This document shows positions 7,211-14,740 of a stretch of DNA of 46,583 bases, piece by piece (positions within the stretch are counted from its first letter, which is position 1; every line of letters begins with the position of its first letter). The stretch covers positions 1 through 46,583 of the forward strand of contig JAJTZB010000010.1 of assembly GCA_032906765.1 (NCBI GenBank), read 5' to 3'. The DNA comes from Nitrososphaerales archaeon. GTDB lineage: Archaea > Thermoproteota > Nitrososphaeria > Nitrososphaerales > Gagatemarchaeaceae. The translations under genes were made by a program, and so were the position numbers. The notes under the pieces were generated by a model. It ran no database searches and was not told where the DNA came from. It worked only from the letters and a program-made list of their open reading frames with translations.

Positions 7211-8245
7211 CTACTTAATCCCGACCAGCTGGGCGAGCTCCTTCCTTGCGCTCGCTCCCAGAACTTGCGCTGCAGCCTCCGGAGACACATCGTTCACGTA
7301 TATTCCTCCGCCCAGCTCCAGCCCAGACCAGTGAGACTTCTTGGGGAAGACTTCGATGTGCCAATGAATCTGCTTGGTCGTCTTCTTCTCGGACGAGCTG
7401 TGGAAGACCATGACGAAACTGAGGTTATCGAACGTCTTGGCCATCCCGCCCAAGGTCGACCGGAGCATCAGCGCGAGGTCCATCATCTCCTTCTGCGACA
7501 GCTTCAACAGGCTTGTCATGTGTCTCTTCGGGTATATCCAGAACTCGTAGCTGTGCGTTGAGACCCAAGGGGCAAAGGCGATGAAGAAGTCCGTGGCCAG
7601 GATTTGACGGGGACCTCCCGTCTCCGTTGACACCACCTGGCACATGGGGCAGACACCGAGCTCGTTCAGAGAGTTCTGGACGGTCTCGGCCTCCACCTCC
7701 ACTGCGGGAGGGACCCTCGGAGTTGTGATGATCTGGATGCTGGGGTGGACGGCCGTCGGAGTCCCTTCCTTTTCACTGTTCGCGAACACCAGGACATAGC
7801 TCACCCCCTTCTGCGCATACAGCCAACGCACCTTATCCTGGAGAGAGGCAAGGATGTTCGTCCACTGCTCCACGTCTATCCGCGAGAAAGGTAACTCATG
7901 CTTCGGCGTTGCTACGAGCACGTAATGATAGCCAACCGCGGGTTCGCTGTAGTGAGGGGACTCGCCGAATGAGGGCGGGGCCGTCGGCGTGACCAGCGGG
8001 TTCTTTGCAGGGAATATCCTCACGGACCAGTTCTTCACTACGTCTCCCTCCGAGTCCGTCTGCTTCAGCAAAGTCTCACCCTTCTTTACGATGACCAGGT
8101 CCGCGGGCGGTGTCATGTCCTCGTTGCCTGGACAGTAGTTGCACTTCTCGACCTTCTGCGGCATGACCTGGCCCGGTTTCAGGCCCCTATCCGGAAGGAT
8201 GACCGAGAGTTTTTCTGTAAAATAATCCTTCCTAATCTCAACCAT
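7211..8245 (-). CDS. GalT-like nucleotidylyltransferase (HIT superfamily), altered active site
   Basis: About 344 residues with the two-half layout of galactose-1-phosphate uridylyltransferases: zinc-type pairs CNYC (35/38) and CPMC (199/202), YEFWIYPKRH, and the C-terminal IHWHIEVFP with following NDVSPEAAAQVL. The family nucleophile is the second His of HPHxQ. Here the aligned motif reads HPSIQ (167-171), with Ser replacing that His. The protein may therefore be a catalytically different phosphorylase or transferase, or not a classical GalT at all. ATG start at 8245, with a TATA-like aataaac (reverse strand, ~8268-8275). Its 3' end abuts the isomerase gene, convergently, with no gap. Confidence 0.8.
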   Translation of the reverse strand: MVEIRKDYFTEKLSVILPDRGLKPGQVMPQKVEKCNYCPGNEDMTPPADLVIVKKGETLLKQTDSEGDVVKNWSVRIFPAKNPLVTPTAPPSFGESPHYSEPAVGYHYVLVATPKHELPFSRIDVEQWTNILASLQDKVRWLYAQKGVSYVLVFANSEKEGTPTAVHPSIQIITTPRVPPAVEVEAETVQNSLNELGVCPMCQVVSTETGGPRQILATDFFIAFAPWVSTHSYEFWIYPKRHMTSLLKLSQKEMMDLALMLRSTLGGMAKTFDNLSFVMVFHSSSEKKTTKQIHWHIEVFPKKSHWSGLELGGGIYVNDVSPEAAAQVLGASARKELAQLVGIK

Positions 8246-8303
8246 CGGAGGCCATCCGACGACGCGTTGTTTATTATCGTTTGCCCGCGGTGTTGTTGGC
8301 TGC

Positions 8304-8344
8304 GGTCATGACCGTCGGCCCCGGCGAACGTTGATAATCAACGA
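8304..8344. promoter_or_regulatory. Divergent promoter region with two palindromes
   Basis: The 120-base gap between the GalT-like gene and phosphoglycerate mutase contains two dyads: a perfect 12-base palindrome cggtcatgaccg (8304-8315), and cgttgat-a-atcaacg (8330-8344), a 7-base inverted repeat with one spacer base. The second is centred 29 bases before the ATG at 8366 and covers the expected TATA box (gataat). A protein bound there would block TBP, so it looks like an operator for the mutase gene. The regulator is unknown. Confidence 0.45.
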
Positions 8345-8365
8345 CTTGGAGATGTCTGGCAGCCA

Positions 8366-9595
8366 ATGAAGATAGGTTACGTCCTGCTGGACGGTTGTGG
8401 CGACAGACCGAGCCCCCTCCTCAACTTCACGACCCCGTTGGAGGCAGCGTACACACCCAACCTAGACAGGATAGCCAGCTCCTCGAGGCTTGGCAGCGTC
8501 GTTACAGTAGGCAGGAAAATTTCACCAGAGTCAGACATAGCGGTGTTCAACATGCTTGGCTACTCATTCGAAGGGGGATATCCTGGGAGAGGCGTAGTTG
8601 AGGCGGTGGGAGCAGACATGCTGTTCAAGAAAGGAGATCTGGCGCTCAGGGCTAACCTGGCATGTGCCCGCGGGAGGGAGATACTCGATAGGAGGGCTGG
8701 AAGGGACGTCTCGCCAGAGGAGGCGAGGCAACTCGAGCAGGAGATTAACGGTATCAGGTTGAAGGATGCTGAATTCGAATACAGGGCGACCGTTTCCTAC
8801 AGGGGAGTCCTCGTGGTAAGGGCCGACCGGGAGCTTTCGGCTGGAATCTCCAACACGGACCCAGCGTATGCCAGGGTGGGTGGCTTCGGTGCCGCAAAAC
8901 TGACGAAAAAGAGAGAGAACATCATGAAATCGCTCCCCGAGACTCCTTCGGCGGCCGCCAGGCGGGCAGCAGACTTGGTTAACGAGTTCACCGTGAAGGT
9001 GCTCAAGGCGCTTTCCTCCAGTCCTGTGAACAAGGTGCGCGTCTCGATGGGGAAGCTCCCTGCCAACTGTGTCCTTCTCAGGGACGCCGGAGACCACCTC
9101 CCACAGGTCGAGCCGTTCGAGCAGAAGTACGGCATGAGGGGGACGGCCCTCGTCGAGATGCCGGCGGAGGTTGGGATCGCGAGGCTCCTCGGGATGAGGA
9201 TGGTGAGCGTCGAGGATAGGAACGACATGAAGAAGAAGGCCTCACTGTTCAACTCGGAGCTCAGAGACGGGACTGTCGTTTACGTGCACATCAAGGGCCC
9301 AGACGAGTTCGGGCACGACGGGGATGCAGTTGGCAAGAAGAAGAGCATCGAGGCAATCGACAGGAACTTCTTCTCAGTCGCAGCGGAGAAACTAGGTGAA
9401 TTGAGGCTCGGCGTCTCGTGCGACCACGCGACACCGTGCACAATCAAGATGCACTCCAGCGACCCCGTTCCTTTGTTAATCACAACAGGCGAGAGAGCCG
9501 ATGGAATGCGCTTCACGGAGAAGAATTCCAAGAAGGGTTCGCTTGGCACTCTCAGGGGAAGCGAGGTGCTCTCCAAGGTGAAGAATTCAGTCTAG
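8366..9595 (+). CDS. apgM: 2,3-bisphosphoglycerate-independent phosphoglycerate mutase, archaeal type
   Basis: Alkaline-phosphatase-superfamily mutase converting 3-phosphoglycerate to 2-phosphoglycerate. About 409 residues, normal for the archaeal aPGAM family. Visible metal and catalytic motifs: VLLDGCGDRP (residues ~6-15), PESDIAVFNMLGY with the catalytic Ser (~55), ISNTDPAY and VGGFG, KGPDEFGHDGD (~309-319) and SCDHATPC with metal ligands (~352-359). In the pathway encoded by this window it would take the 3-phosphoglycerate made by RuBisCO (35679-37004) onward to pyruvate. ATG start preceded by an operator-like TATA region. The stop overlaps the convergent uridine phosphorylase by 4 bases. 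Confidence 0.93.
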   Translation: MKIGYVLLDGCGDRPSPLLNFTTPLEAAYTPNLDRIASSSRLGSVVTVGRKISPESDIAVFNMLGYSFEGGYPGRGVVEAVGADMLFKKGDLALRANLACARGREILDRRAGRDVSPEEARQLEQEINGIRLKDAEFEYRATVSYRGVLVVRADRELSAGISNTDPAYARVGGFGAAKLTKKRENIMKSLPETPSAAARRAADLVNEFTVKVLKALSSSPVNKVRVSMGKLPANCVLLRDAGDHLPQVEPFEQKYGMRGTALVEMPAEVGIARLLGMRMVSVEDRNDMKKKASLFNSELRDGTVVYVHIKGPDEFGHDGDAVGKKKSIEAIDRNFFSVAAEKLGELRLGVSCDHATPCTIKMHSSDPVPLLITTGERADGMRFTEKNSKKGSLGTLRGSEVLSKVKNSV

Positions 9596-10362
9596 GCACC
9601 GTATTTCTTGAGCCTCGCCACGCTGCCGACCGCCACCTCGATGGCGTCAGCGACACCCGCCCCGACCCGAAAGTCGTTCGTCGCGCGGTTTGCGACGACA
9701 GCAAAGACGGCCCCCGTCTTGAGCCCGAAGATTCTGCCTAGAGTGAACAGTGTCGAGGCCTCCATCTCAAAGCACAGCACTCTCGCGGCCTGAAGGTCCT
9801 TCATGAGGGAATCTTTGTCCGAAGGGAAGTAGCCGCGGTAGCCCTTCCTGCCCTGGCCGACGTAGAACGAGTCTGTAGAGGCCGTGATCCCGACGAGATG
9901 CCTCTTCCCAAGCGCGTTGGCCGAATCTTTCAGTGCCATGACGACCTCAGGACTAGCTGCTGCCGGGTACCCGGGTGTGACGTACTGGTTGCTAGTCCCG
10001 TCCATCCTCACAGCGGCGTCAGCGATGATGGTCGAACCAACCTTCGCAGCCGGCGAGATGGCGCCGCATGTTCCTACCCTGATCATGACTTCGACGCCGA
10101 GCCTCGCCAGCTCCTCTATCGCTATCGCCGCCGCTGGTCCGCCAATCCCAGTACTCATTGCGATGACACGGTCCCTTCCCACTCGGCCACCCCAGGTAGT
10201 GTATTCCCTGTGGGACGCAATCGGTTTGGCATCGCTGAAGTGCTCCGCTATCTTTGGAACCCTGTCGGGGTCACCGGGGAGAAAGGCGATCCGTCCGACA
10301 TCAGCCTTCTTCAGCCCGATGTGGTACAGCCTGCCTCCCTCGTCCCTGGGCTCTAGCGCCAT
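9592..10362 (-). CDS. udp: Uridine phosphorylase
   Basis: PNP/UDP-family nucleoside phosphorylase cleaving a pyrimidine nucleoside with phosphate into base and ribose-1-phosphate. About 256 residues. Motifs: FLPGDPDRVPKIAEHF (phosphate-binding Gly-Asp-Pro, ~28-43), STGIGGPAAAIAIEEL, VGTCGAI (~97-103), and CFEMEASTLFTLG with the Glu-Met-Glu ribose-binding signature. It is the last gene of a minus-strand series (decarboxylase, GNAT, thymidine kinase, this gene), 57 bases after the thymidine kinase. Ribose-1-phosphate made here is the expected feed for the PfkB kinase and ribose-1,5-bisphosphate isomerase at 26-35 kb. Substrate range (uridine only or other nucleosides) is not decidable from sequence. 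Confidence 0.9.
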   Translation of the reverse strand: MALEPRDEGGRLYHIGLKKADVGRIAFLPGDPDRVPKIAEHFSDAKPIASHREYTTWGGRVGRDRVIAMSTGIGGPAAAIAIEELARLGVEVMIRVGTCGAISPAAKVGSTIIADAAVRMDGTSNQYVTPGYPAAASPEVVMALKDSANALGKRHLVGITASTDSFYVGQGRKGYRGYFPSDKDSLMKDLQAARVLCFEMEASTLFTLGRIFGLKTGAVFAVVANRATNDFRVGAGVADAIEVAVGSVARLKKYGA

Positions 10363-10419
10363 TCCTTGACTGCCTCCCGACCGGATGCGCTCTGCGATGA
10401 TATCAACGCTTCCAGACCT

Positions 10420-10986
10420 TCACTTCGCTGGCTCGTAGCAGTCGCGACACCTGGGCTCGTACATCTCCTTGCCGCCGACGACTATCACAGGGGAATTCTT
10501 TGGCGCCGGCTTTCCGCCGATAAGCCGCTGGGTCCTCGTCGCCTCTTGACCGCAGATTACGCAAACTGCGCTGAGGTATCTCACGCGGTCGGCCCTGGCC
10601 GCTAGCTCCATTGTCCCGAGGAACGGTTCAGCCTTGAAGTTCATGTTGAGGCCGCAGGCTATGACACGCTTTCTGTAGGCGAGCGAGTCGAGGAGAGGCA
10701 CAATCTGTCTCGGGAAGAACTGGACCTCATCCACGCCTATGATATCGAGCCCGTTTTGCTCGACGATGCCTGGGATCCTACCAACCCCCTCCCTTGAAGC
10801 GACTATGGAGTAGGCTGCGTACCTGAGTCCGTTGTGAGTGACCACTTCCCTTTCGCTGTACCTCTTATCAAAAGACGGCTTGAGAATTGCCCCTTTCTTC
10901 TTAGCGTAGACCTCCCTTTCCACGAGCCTAATGAGCTCAGAGGTCTTTCCTGAGAACATCGGCCCAATGATTACTTCTAACGTCAA
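10420..10986 (-). CDS. tdk: Thymidine kinase
   Basis: Type II thymidine kinase phosphorylating (deoxy)thymidine in nucleotide salvage. 188 residues. Walker A is GPMFSGKTSE (residues ~8-17), the Walker B-like lid is IGVDEVQFFP (~83-92), and a C-terminal zinc site is formed by CVIC (~142-145) and CRDC (~181-184). The start is TTG 10986, only 14 bases after the GNAT stop, so it is internal to an operon. Placement between a GNAT and uridine phosphorylase on one transcript groups it with nucleoside use. Thymidine kinases are patchily distributed in archaea, so horizontal origin is possible, but nothing in the local base composition stands out by eye. Confidence 0.92.
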   Translation of the reverse strand: MTLEVIIGPMFSGKTSELIRLVEREVYAKKKGAILKPSFDKRYSEREVVTHNGLRYAAYSIVASREGVGRIPGIVEQNGLDIIGVDEVQFFPRQIVPLLDSLAYRKRVIACGLNMNFKAEPFLGTMELAARADRVRYLSAVCVICGQEATRTQRLIGGKPAPKNSPVIVVGGKEMYEPRCRDCYEPAK

Positions 10987-11000
10987 CCGTCGGGGCTAGG

Positions 11001-11555
11001 TTACCCTGTGGATTTATCGGTTCCCAAGTCCGCGTACATTGCCACGCTGTCAAAATACTTCCCCTTTCTCAGGACCTTTCTCGGAACCACTCCCACCTCC
11101 TTGAAGCCAAGCCGTTCGTAAAGACGCCTCGCAGCCGCGTTCACAGAAAAGACCTCTAACTCGACTACGCGGATGCCGGCTCTCCTCGCCTCCATGAGCA
11201 AGATCTGCAGCATTCGACCGCCCAGACCGACGTCGCGACAGCCGTCGAGTATAGCTATTCCAAGAGTACCTGTGTGGTGCAACTCCCCCGAGAATGTTCG
11301 CCTCGTTATTTCGCAATTCCCAACAATCTCCCCTCTAACCTGAGCAACGACGCTGATAACATCCCCCCTCTTCAGCCCCTTCAGCATCTTAGAGAGGTAG
11401 CCCTTCTCCGTCTCCGAGGTGACGCGCTTGTCAAGTGTAATCCCAAGCGTCGGGTTGACGCGCTTCTCCGCGACGAGCTTGTTCACGAATCTGACGAGGG
11501 AGGGCAAATCTCCTCTCCTGAGGGTTCTGAGAACTGCCACTCTGCCGTCCTTCAT
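11001..11555 (-). CDS. GNAT family N-acetyltransferase
   Basis: Acetyl-CoA-dependent acetyltransferase of the RimI/GNAT superfamily. The fold signature is present: RTLRRGDLPSLVRFVNKL (N-terminal strand-helix), LGIAILDGCRDVGLGGRMLQILL with the acetyl-CoA pyrophosphate-binding loop in the R/Q-x-x-G-x-G/A region (CRDVGLGG), and the C-terminal VNAAARRLYERLGFKEVG. I chose ATG 11555 (MKDGRVAVLRT) because the domain begins there; TTG 11609 would add 18 residues, and longer frames overlap the decarboxylase gene. The next gene follows after 14 bases. The acceptor (protein N-terminus, amino acid, amine) is unknown; next to a PLP decarboxylase, a polyamine or diamine acceptor is conceivable but unproven. 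Confidence 0.82.
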   Translation of the reverse strand: MKDGRVAVLRTLRRGDLPSLVRFVNKLVAEKRVNPTLGITLDKRVTSETEKGYLSKMLKGLKRGDVISVVAQVRGEIVGNCEITRRTFSGELHHTGTLGIAILDGCRDVGLGGRMLQILLMEARRAGIRVVELEVFSVNAAARRLYERLGFKEVGVVPRKVLRKGKYFDSVAMYADLGTDKSTG

Positions 11556-11619
11556 CCTAAACTCGAGGTAGACCTGCCCGGGACTCCTAGGGAAGGCTGG
11601 GGAACGCAACCGGCCAAGC

Positions 11620-12939
11620 TCAGTTCGGGAGGCAGTCGCCGCCCTCATCGGCGAACAGTCGCTCAACACTCTGGCCTTTCCTGACTACCGCGTAGTTGCC
11701 TTGGCCGTTGCGCATCAGTATGTACGGCCTGGGTTGGCTGTGGAAAGGCATGTTCATCACTGTCGAGTAGGCCCCGACATCCCTGAACATCACGAGCTTC
11801 CCTACCTCTGCCCCGCCGAGTTTGGACCTGCTGGAGGTCGGGAAGACGTCGAGGGGATCGCAGAGTCTGCCCACAAGGACTGTCTTCTGGATTGCCTGCT
11901 TTCCGCCGGGCACGACCTCGACGGGATACTCGTGCTTGAGTAGGGCGGAGTCGATGAGGACGTGGTAGCCTGCGTCGACGTAGATGTACTTGCTCTCGCC
12001 GAACCTCTTCACGTTGACTATGCGAGCGACGAGCACCGTGGACTCTGCGCTGAGGAAACGGCCACTCTCTGCAATGAGGGTGTACTTGCCCCCGAAGCTC
12101 TCGATCAGGCTGTTCAACTGTCCCATGATTTTCGAAGCTGTCTCCTTAGGGGTCGGAACCCTGTGGCCGTACGACACAGGCATCCCTCCGCCCATGTCAA
12201 TCGTCTTCACGTCGTAGTGCCCTAGCCGCTTCCTTGTGTCAAGCACGAAGCTCTCGAGCTTCTCCACCGCCTCTGCGTAGCATGCGGGGTCCTCGATCTG
12301 GCTCCCCAAGTGGAAGTGAAATCCCTCAAAACTGAGCCCAGGGGTCGCGAGGATCTTCCTCAAGGCGTTGAAAGCTGTGTCCTGGATGGGGCCATCGAAC
12401 TGCATTCCGAACTTGCCGTGGCCCATCGACCCCCTCAGCTCGGCGTGCACGTGCACCTCCGGGTTTACCCTTATCATCACGTTCACGCGGGCGTTTGTCC
12501 TCCCGACAGCCTCGATGAGGTTGAGAAGCCCGTTGTAGCTGGCGACGACGACCTTGCTCACCCCAAGGCTGAGTATCTCTTCGTACTCTGACAGTGTCTC
12601 CGTTATGCTCGTGTACAGCACGCTCTCGGCTGAGCCGCCGCACTTGAGCAGGAACTGAAGCTCCGCTGGCGCCGTCAAGTCGAACATTATCCCTTCGCTC
12701 GCGAACGCCCTGATCACTGAAGGGTTGAAGTTCGCCTTGATCGAGTAGGCGACCCTGAACGCTCCCTTGAACTCGGCGAACGCCTGCTCCATCTCGCTCA
12801 CCTTCTTTCTGAGAGTGGTCTCGTCGATCAGGAAATACGGGGTGCCGTATCTTTCCGCTAGCCTGTAGAGATCCTTGTCAGAGAACCTTGGCGCAAAGAT
12901 TCCCGTTCTTGTTACGGGTTGCGCACGTGTGTTAACCAA
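11620..12939 (-). CDS. PLP-dependent decarboxylase, diaminopimelate/ornithine decarboxylase family
   Basis: Fold-type III PLP enzyme of about 439 residues. The Schiff-base Lys lies in RVAYSIKANFN (residues ~62-72). Other signatures are FHFHLGSQIEDP, the Gly-rich MGGGMPVSYG, ESGRFLSAEST and GRLCDPLDVF with the substrate-contacting Cys. The last motif (C-D-x-x-D) is closer to ornithine/carboxynorspermidine-type decarboxylases than the CES.D of diaminopimelate decarboxylase, so lysA is not asserted. The TTG start at 12939 lies 37 bases from a TATA element (12972-12979) shared with the divergent GIY-YIG gene. It heads an operon-like series with GNAT, tdk and udp. Confidence 0.85.
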   Translation of the reverse strand: MVNTRAQPVTRTGIFAPRFSDKDLYRLAERYGTPYFLIDETTLRKKVSEMEQAFAEFKGAFRVAYSIKANFNPSVIRAFASEGIMFDLTAPAELQFLLKCGGSAESVLYTSITETLSEYEEILSLGVSKVVVASYNGLLNLIEAVGRTNARVNVMIRVNPEVHVHAELRGSMGHGKFGMQFDGPIQDTAFNALRKILATPGLSFEGFHFHLGSQIEDPACYAEAVEKLESFVLDTRKRLGHYDVKTIDMGGGMPVSYGHRVPTPKETASKIMGQLNSLIESFGGKYTLIAESGRFLSAESTVLVARIVNVKRFGESKYIYVDAGYHVLIDSALLKHEYPVEVVPGGKQAIQKTVLVGRLCDPLDVFPTSSRSKLGGAEVGKLVMFRDVGAYSTVMNMPFHSQPRPYILMRNGQGNYAVVRKGQSVERLFADEGGDCLPN

Positions 12940-12979
12940 CTTTTTGTTGGCGTTAACCAGATTTTTTTTTGCTTATAAC
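12931..12979. promoter_or_regulatory. Divergent promoter with repeated gttaacca boxes
   Basis: One TATA-like cttataac (12972-12979) sits 29 bases before the GTG start at 13005 and 37 bases from the minus-strand TTG at 12939, so it could serve both genes. Between it and the decarboxylase start, the 8-mer gttaacca occurs twice (12931-12938 and 12952-12959), 21 bases apart, that is about two helical turns. A T9 run (12962-12970) lies between the second copy and the TATA. The arrangement looks like a repressor operator for the decarboxylase operon. Confidence 0.4.
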
Positions 12980-13004
12980 TTTTGTGTAGCATCGCTCAGG
13001 AGTC

Positions 13005-13346
13005 GTGACAACGTTGCAAAACTCGAATTTGGCGCGAAACGCGAAGACAGGAGAGCGGCTGCGACCCAGGACAGGTGGTCAACGCCACTTTGTGTACATC
13101 GTCATGTGCGCGGACAAAACACTCTACACTGGCTATACTACAGACCCGGAGAGAAGGGTTGGGGAGCACAACAAAGGAATCGGTTCGCGCTATACGCGCG
13201 CGAGGAGGCCCGTTGAGCTCGCGTTCCTCGAAGAGAGGAGCTCACGGGAGAGCGCTCTGAGGCGTGAGGTAGAAATCAAAAGGTTAGACAAAAGCGGGAA
13301 GCTCCTTCTCTGCCGAAAATATCGAAGCAGAGAGGGCCTCAGCTAG
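13005..13346 (+). CDS. GIY-YIG nuclease domain protein (YhbQ/UvrC-like)
   Basis: Single-domain GIY-YIG protein, 113 residues. The conserved elements are visible: VYIVMC and LYTGYT (the GIY and YIG strands, residues ~30-43), the Arg of ERRVGEHNKG, RPVELAFLEE, and the metal-binding Glu in ALRREVEIKRL. The first ~27 residues, rich in Asn, Arg and Thr, are an extension beyond the usual ~85-residue YhbQ domain. GTG 13005 fits a leaderless start 29 bases after the TATA; no later ATG precedes the domain. Family members act on branched or damaged DNA, but the target of this protein is unknown. Confidence 0.85.
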   Translation: MTTLQNSNLARNAKTGERLRPRTGGQRHFVYIVMCADKTLYTGYTTDPERRVGEHNKGIGSRYTRARRPVELAFLEERSSRESALRREVEIKRLDKSGKLLLCRKYRSREGLS

Positions 13347-13390
13347 CGCTGGCGAATCCTGACGACGATGCCCTGATTGTGTCGCTGATT

Positions 13391-13849
13391 CTACTTGCCG
13401 ACGACTATCTCTATCGAAGAGACGTTTCTTTGCTCGCTGCCCTCGCCAACGACTTCAGTGTTGATGTTGATGTCTTTGACGAAGAACTGGCCATTGCCGA
13501 GCCTCTTCGTGACTATTTCAGCCACGTCGACTGCCCTGCCGATTGCCATTCCCCTCGCCTTGACTACAATCTCGCCGGCCTGCGTCAGCTGGATGAGAGC
13601 GCTCATGGCGTAGCTCATCACTGGCTTTTGGCCGACAAAGATGTGGTTAGGTGGCGATGTCCTTTGTGGTCTTTGCATTGGTTGCTGCTGCGGCTGCTGC
13701 GACTGCTGTTGCTCTTGCGGCTGCTGCGACTGCTGTTGCTCTTGCGGCTGCTGCGGCTGCTGCGGTTCCGTTGGCCTTGGTCTCGGAGCAGTTCGTGGCC
13801 CCGACCTGTGTCCTTCTGGTCTGCGAGTGTTTGGTTTTCTGTCTGGCAT
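13391..13849 (-). CDS. albA: Chromatin protein Alba with glutamine-rich N-terminal tail
   Basis: DNA/RNA-binding Alba protein. The canonical ~85-residue domain starts near residue 68: HIFVGQKPVMSYAMSAL, then EIVVKARGMAIGRAVDVAEI and a C-terminal IEIVVGK strand, all close to the Alba consensus. The Lys of GQKPVMSY corresponds to the regulated Lys region. Residues 1-67 form an extra tail: a basic Pro/Arg part followed by a Gln/Pro stretch (~29-59) built from a repeated nine-residue unit. Standard Alba lacks such a tail. ATG 13849 follows an aagga-like ribosome site. The TATA (gtataaatag, reverse strand, 13885-13894) lies inside the remnant of a neighbouring pseudogene. Confidence 0.92.
   Translation of the reverse strand: MPDRKPNTRRPEGHRSGPRTAPRPRPTEPQQPQQPQEQQQSQQPQEQQQSQQPQQQPMQRPQRTSPPNHIFVGQKPVMSYAMSALIQLTQAGEIVVKARGMAIGRAVDVAEIVTKRLGNGQFFVKDININTEVVGEGSEQRNVSSIEIVVGK
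13694..13747. repeat. 27-base tandem repeat inside alba
   Basis: Two identical 27-base units (13694-13720 and 13721-13747) lie head to tail in the alba tail. Each encodes nine residues of the type QEQQQSQQP when read on the minus strand. Further CTG/CGG-type partial units flank them. The repeat keeps the frame, so copy number can change by slippage without breaking Alba. Confidence 0.85.
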
Positions 13850-13888
13850 GTGTATTTCCTTAGTTGCGACGCGTCCCCCATGGGCTAT

Positions 13889-14336
13889 TTATACATGATG
13901 AGAGAAACTGGACTCGCTATCCAACCGCTCCCAGCCGATGTACTCCGCCACGTCGACTCTGTTGGCAGCCTCTCCTTTCTTGAGAAAGGTCATCAGATTC
14001 TCGGCGGCCTTCGCCTGACCCGTTCGATGGCTTCCTTGCCGCCGCTCGCTCCTGCAGTGTGAAGAGTCCCTGAGAAATTTGGAGGCTCCACAGTGTCGCG
14101 TCGAAGACCTCTCTGCCCTCCTTCTCCCAGAAGACATCTGTGGCGTATCTTGTCTCCGGCCTCTCCTGGAGAATCCTGAGCACCGAGTCCTCGTCAACGG
14201 TTTCACCCCTTTCGACGTTCACTATCACCACTGTTTCTTTCGTCCTCTGCAGCAGATCGTAGTCAGCCAAAATCCTCCTCGCTTCATCCCCGAGGGTGTC
14301 GTTGACGAAGATTTTCCCTCGCGTCATCCAAAGCAC
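13889..14336 (-). pseudogene. Decayed D-2-hydroxyacid dehydrogenase
   Basis: A remnant of an NAD-dependent D-2-hydroxyacid dehydrogenase. From 14336 the frame reads MTRGKIFVNDTLGDEARRIL, like the family N-terminus. It then jumps straight to TKETVVIVNVERGETVDEDS and ATDVFWEKEGREVF, from the end of the NAD domain, so most of the Rossmann domain (roughly 200 residues) has been deleted. After DVFW the homology continues in a second frame (NFSGTLHTAGASGGKEAIER, the usual TPH/AG region). It finishes in a third frame with AAENLMTFLKKGEAANRVDV, ending AEYIGW. One internal deletion plus two frameshifts make it non-functional. It overlaps the alba promoter at its 3' end. Confidence 0.8.
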
Positions 14337-14345
14337 CCGCGAGGA

Positions 14346-14636
14346 CTACTTGGCCAGAGCCTTGATGGGTATGTCCTGGAAAACGCCGTTGGGAAGGGCG
14401 CGTCTGATTGAAATGGGGAGAGCGTCCTCCTCGAGTTCCGCAGTTGCAATCTCAATCGGTCCTCTGTGACCCCCCTCGATTGGGATAAAGGCAGGAGCGC
14501 CCATCGCAATCTGGAGGGACCTCGCGCCGACAATCCTGGCGCGTTCGAACCGCGTCAGCTTGGGAGGACCGATCTTGATCTCGAATTCAGTAAGTGATGG
14601 TTGCTTAGCCTTCTTTGTCGACTTTTGGGGTGCCAT
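14346..14636 (-). CDS. rpoK: DNA-directed RNA polymerase subunit K (Rpo6)
   Basis: Small RNA polymerase subunit equivalent to bacterial omega and eukaryotic RPB6, helping assemble the large subunits. 96 residues with a basic N-terminal tail, then the hallmark LTRFERARIVGARSLQIAMG (residues ~27-46), PIEIATAELEEDALPISIRR and LPNG. An insert FIPIEGGHRG after the ALQ/MGAP region slightly lengthens the central loop. ATG 14636; TATA-like sequences lie at ~14675-14683 and ~14652-14660 on the reverse strand. It is divergent from the cyclophilin-like gene. Confidence 0.93.
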   Translation of the reverse strand: MAPQKSTKKAKQPSLTEFEIKIGPPKLTRFERARIVGARSLQIAMGAPAFIPIEGGHRGPIEIATAELEEDALPISIRRALPNGVFQDIPIKALAK

Positions 14637-14740
14637 GAGAGAGCCTTGGGTTTGTTAACGCCCCCTTCGGTCGTCTGATAAGTCTTTCCGACTATTTCGA
14701 CAAAAACGCCTAAAACGCGAGATTCTGGTGGCTCCAACAC

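Noticed and set aside
12961-12970. Run of T residues as a transcription terminator
   Set aside because: It lies between two divergent genes, where no transcript is expected to end, and beside the shared TATA; more likely promoter-flanking AT-rich DNA.
13694-13747. Possible CRISPR-like repeat
   Set aside because: Only two directly adjacent units without spacers, in frame inside alba; a coding tandem repeat.
13379-14062. Plus-strand frame of 227 residues with Leu/Arg repeats
   Set aside because: It is the shadow of the CTG/CGG-rich alba repeat region and has no sensible protein pattern.
14540-14560. gcgttcgaaccgcg, a second T-loop-like sequence
   Set aside because: It codes for the conserved TRFERAR of RNA polymerase subunit K; no tRNA fold around it.
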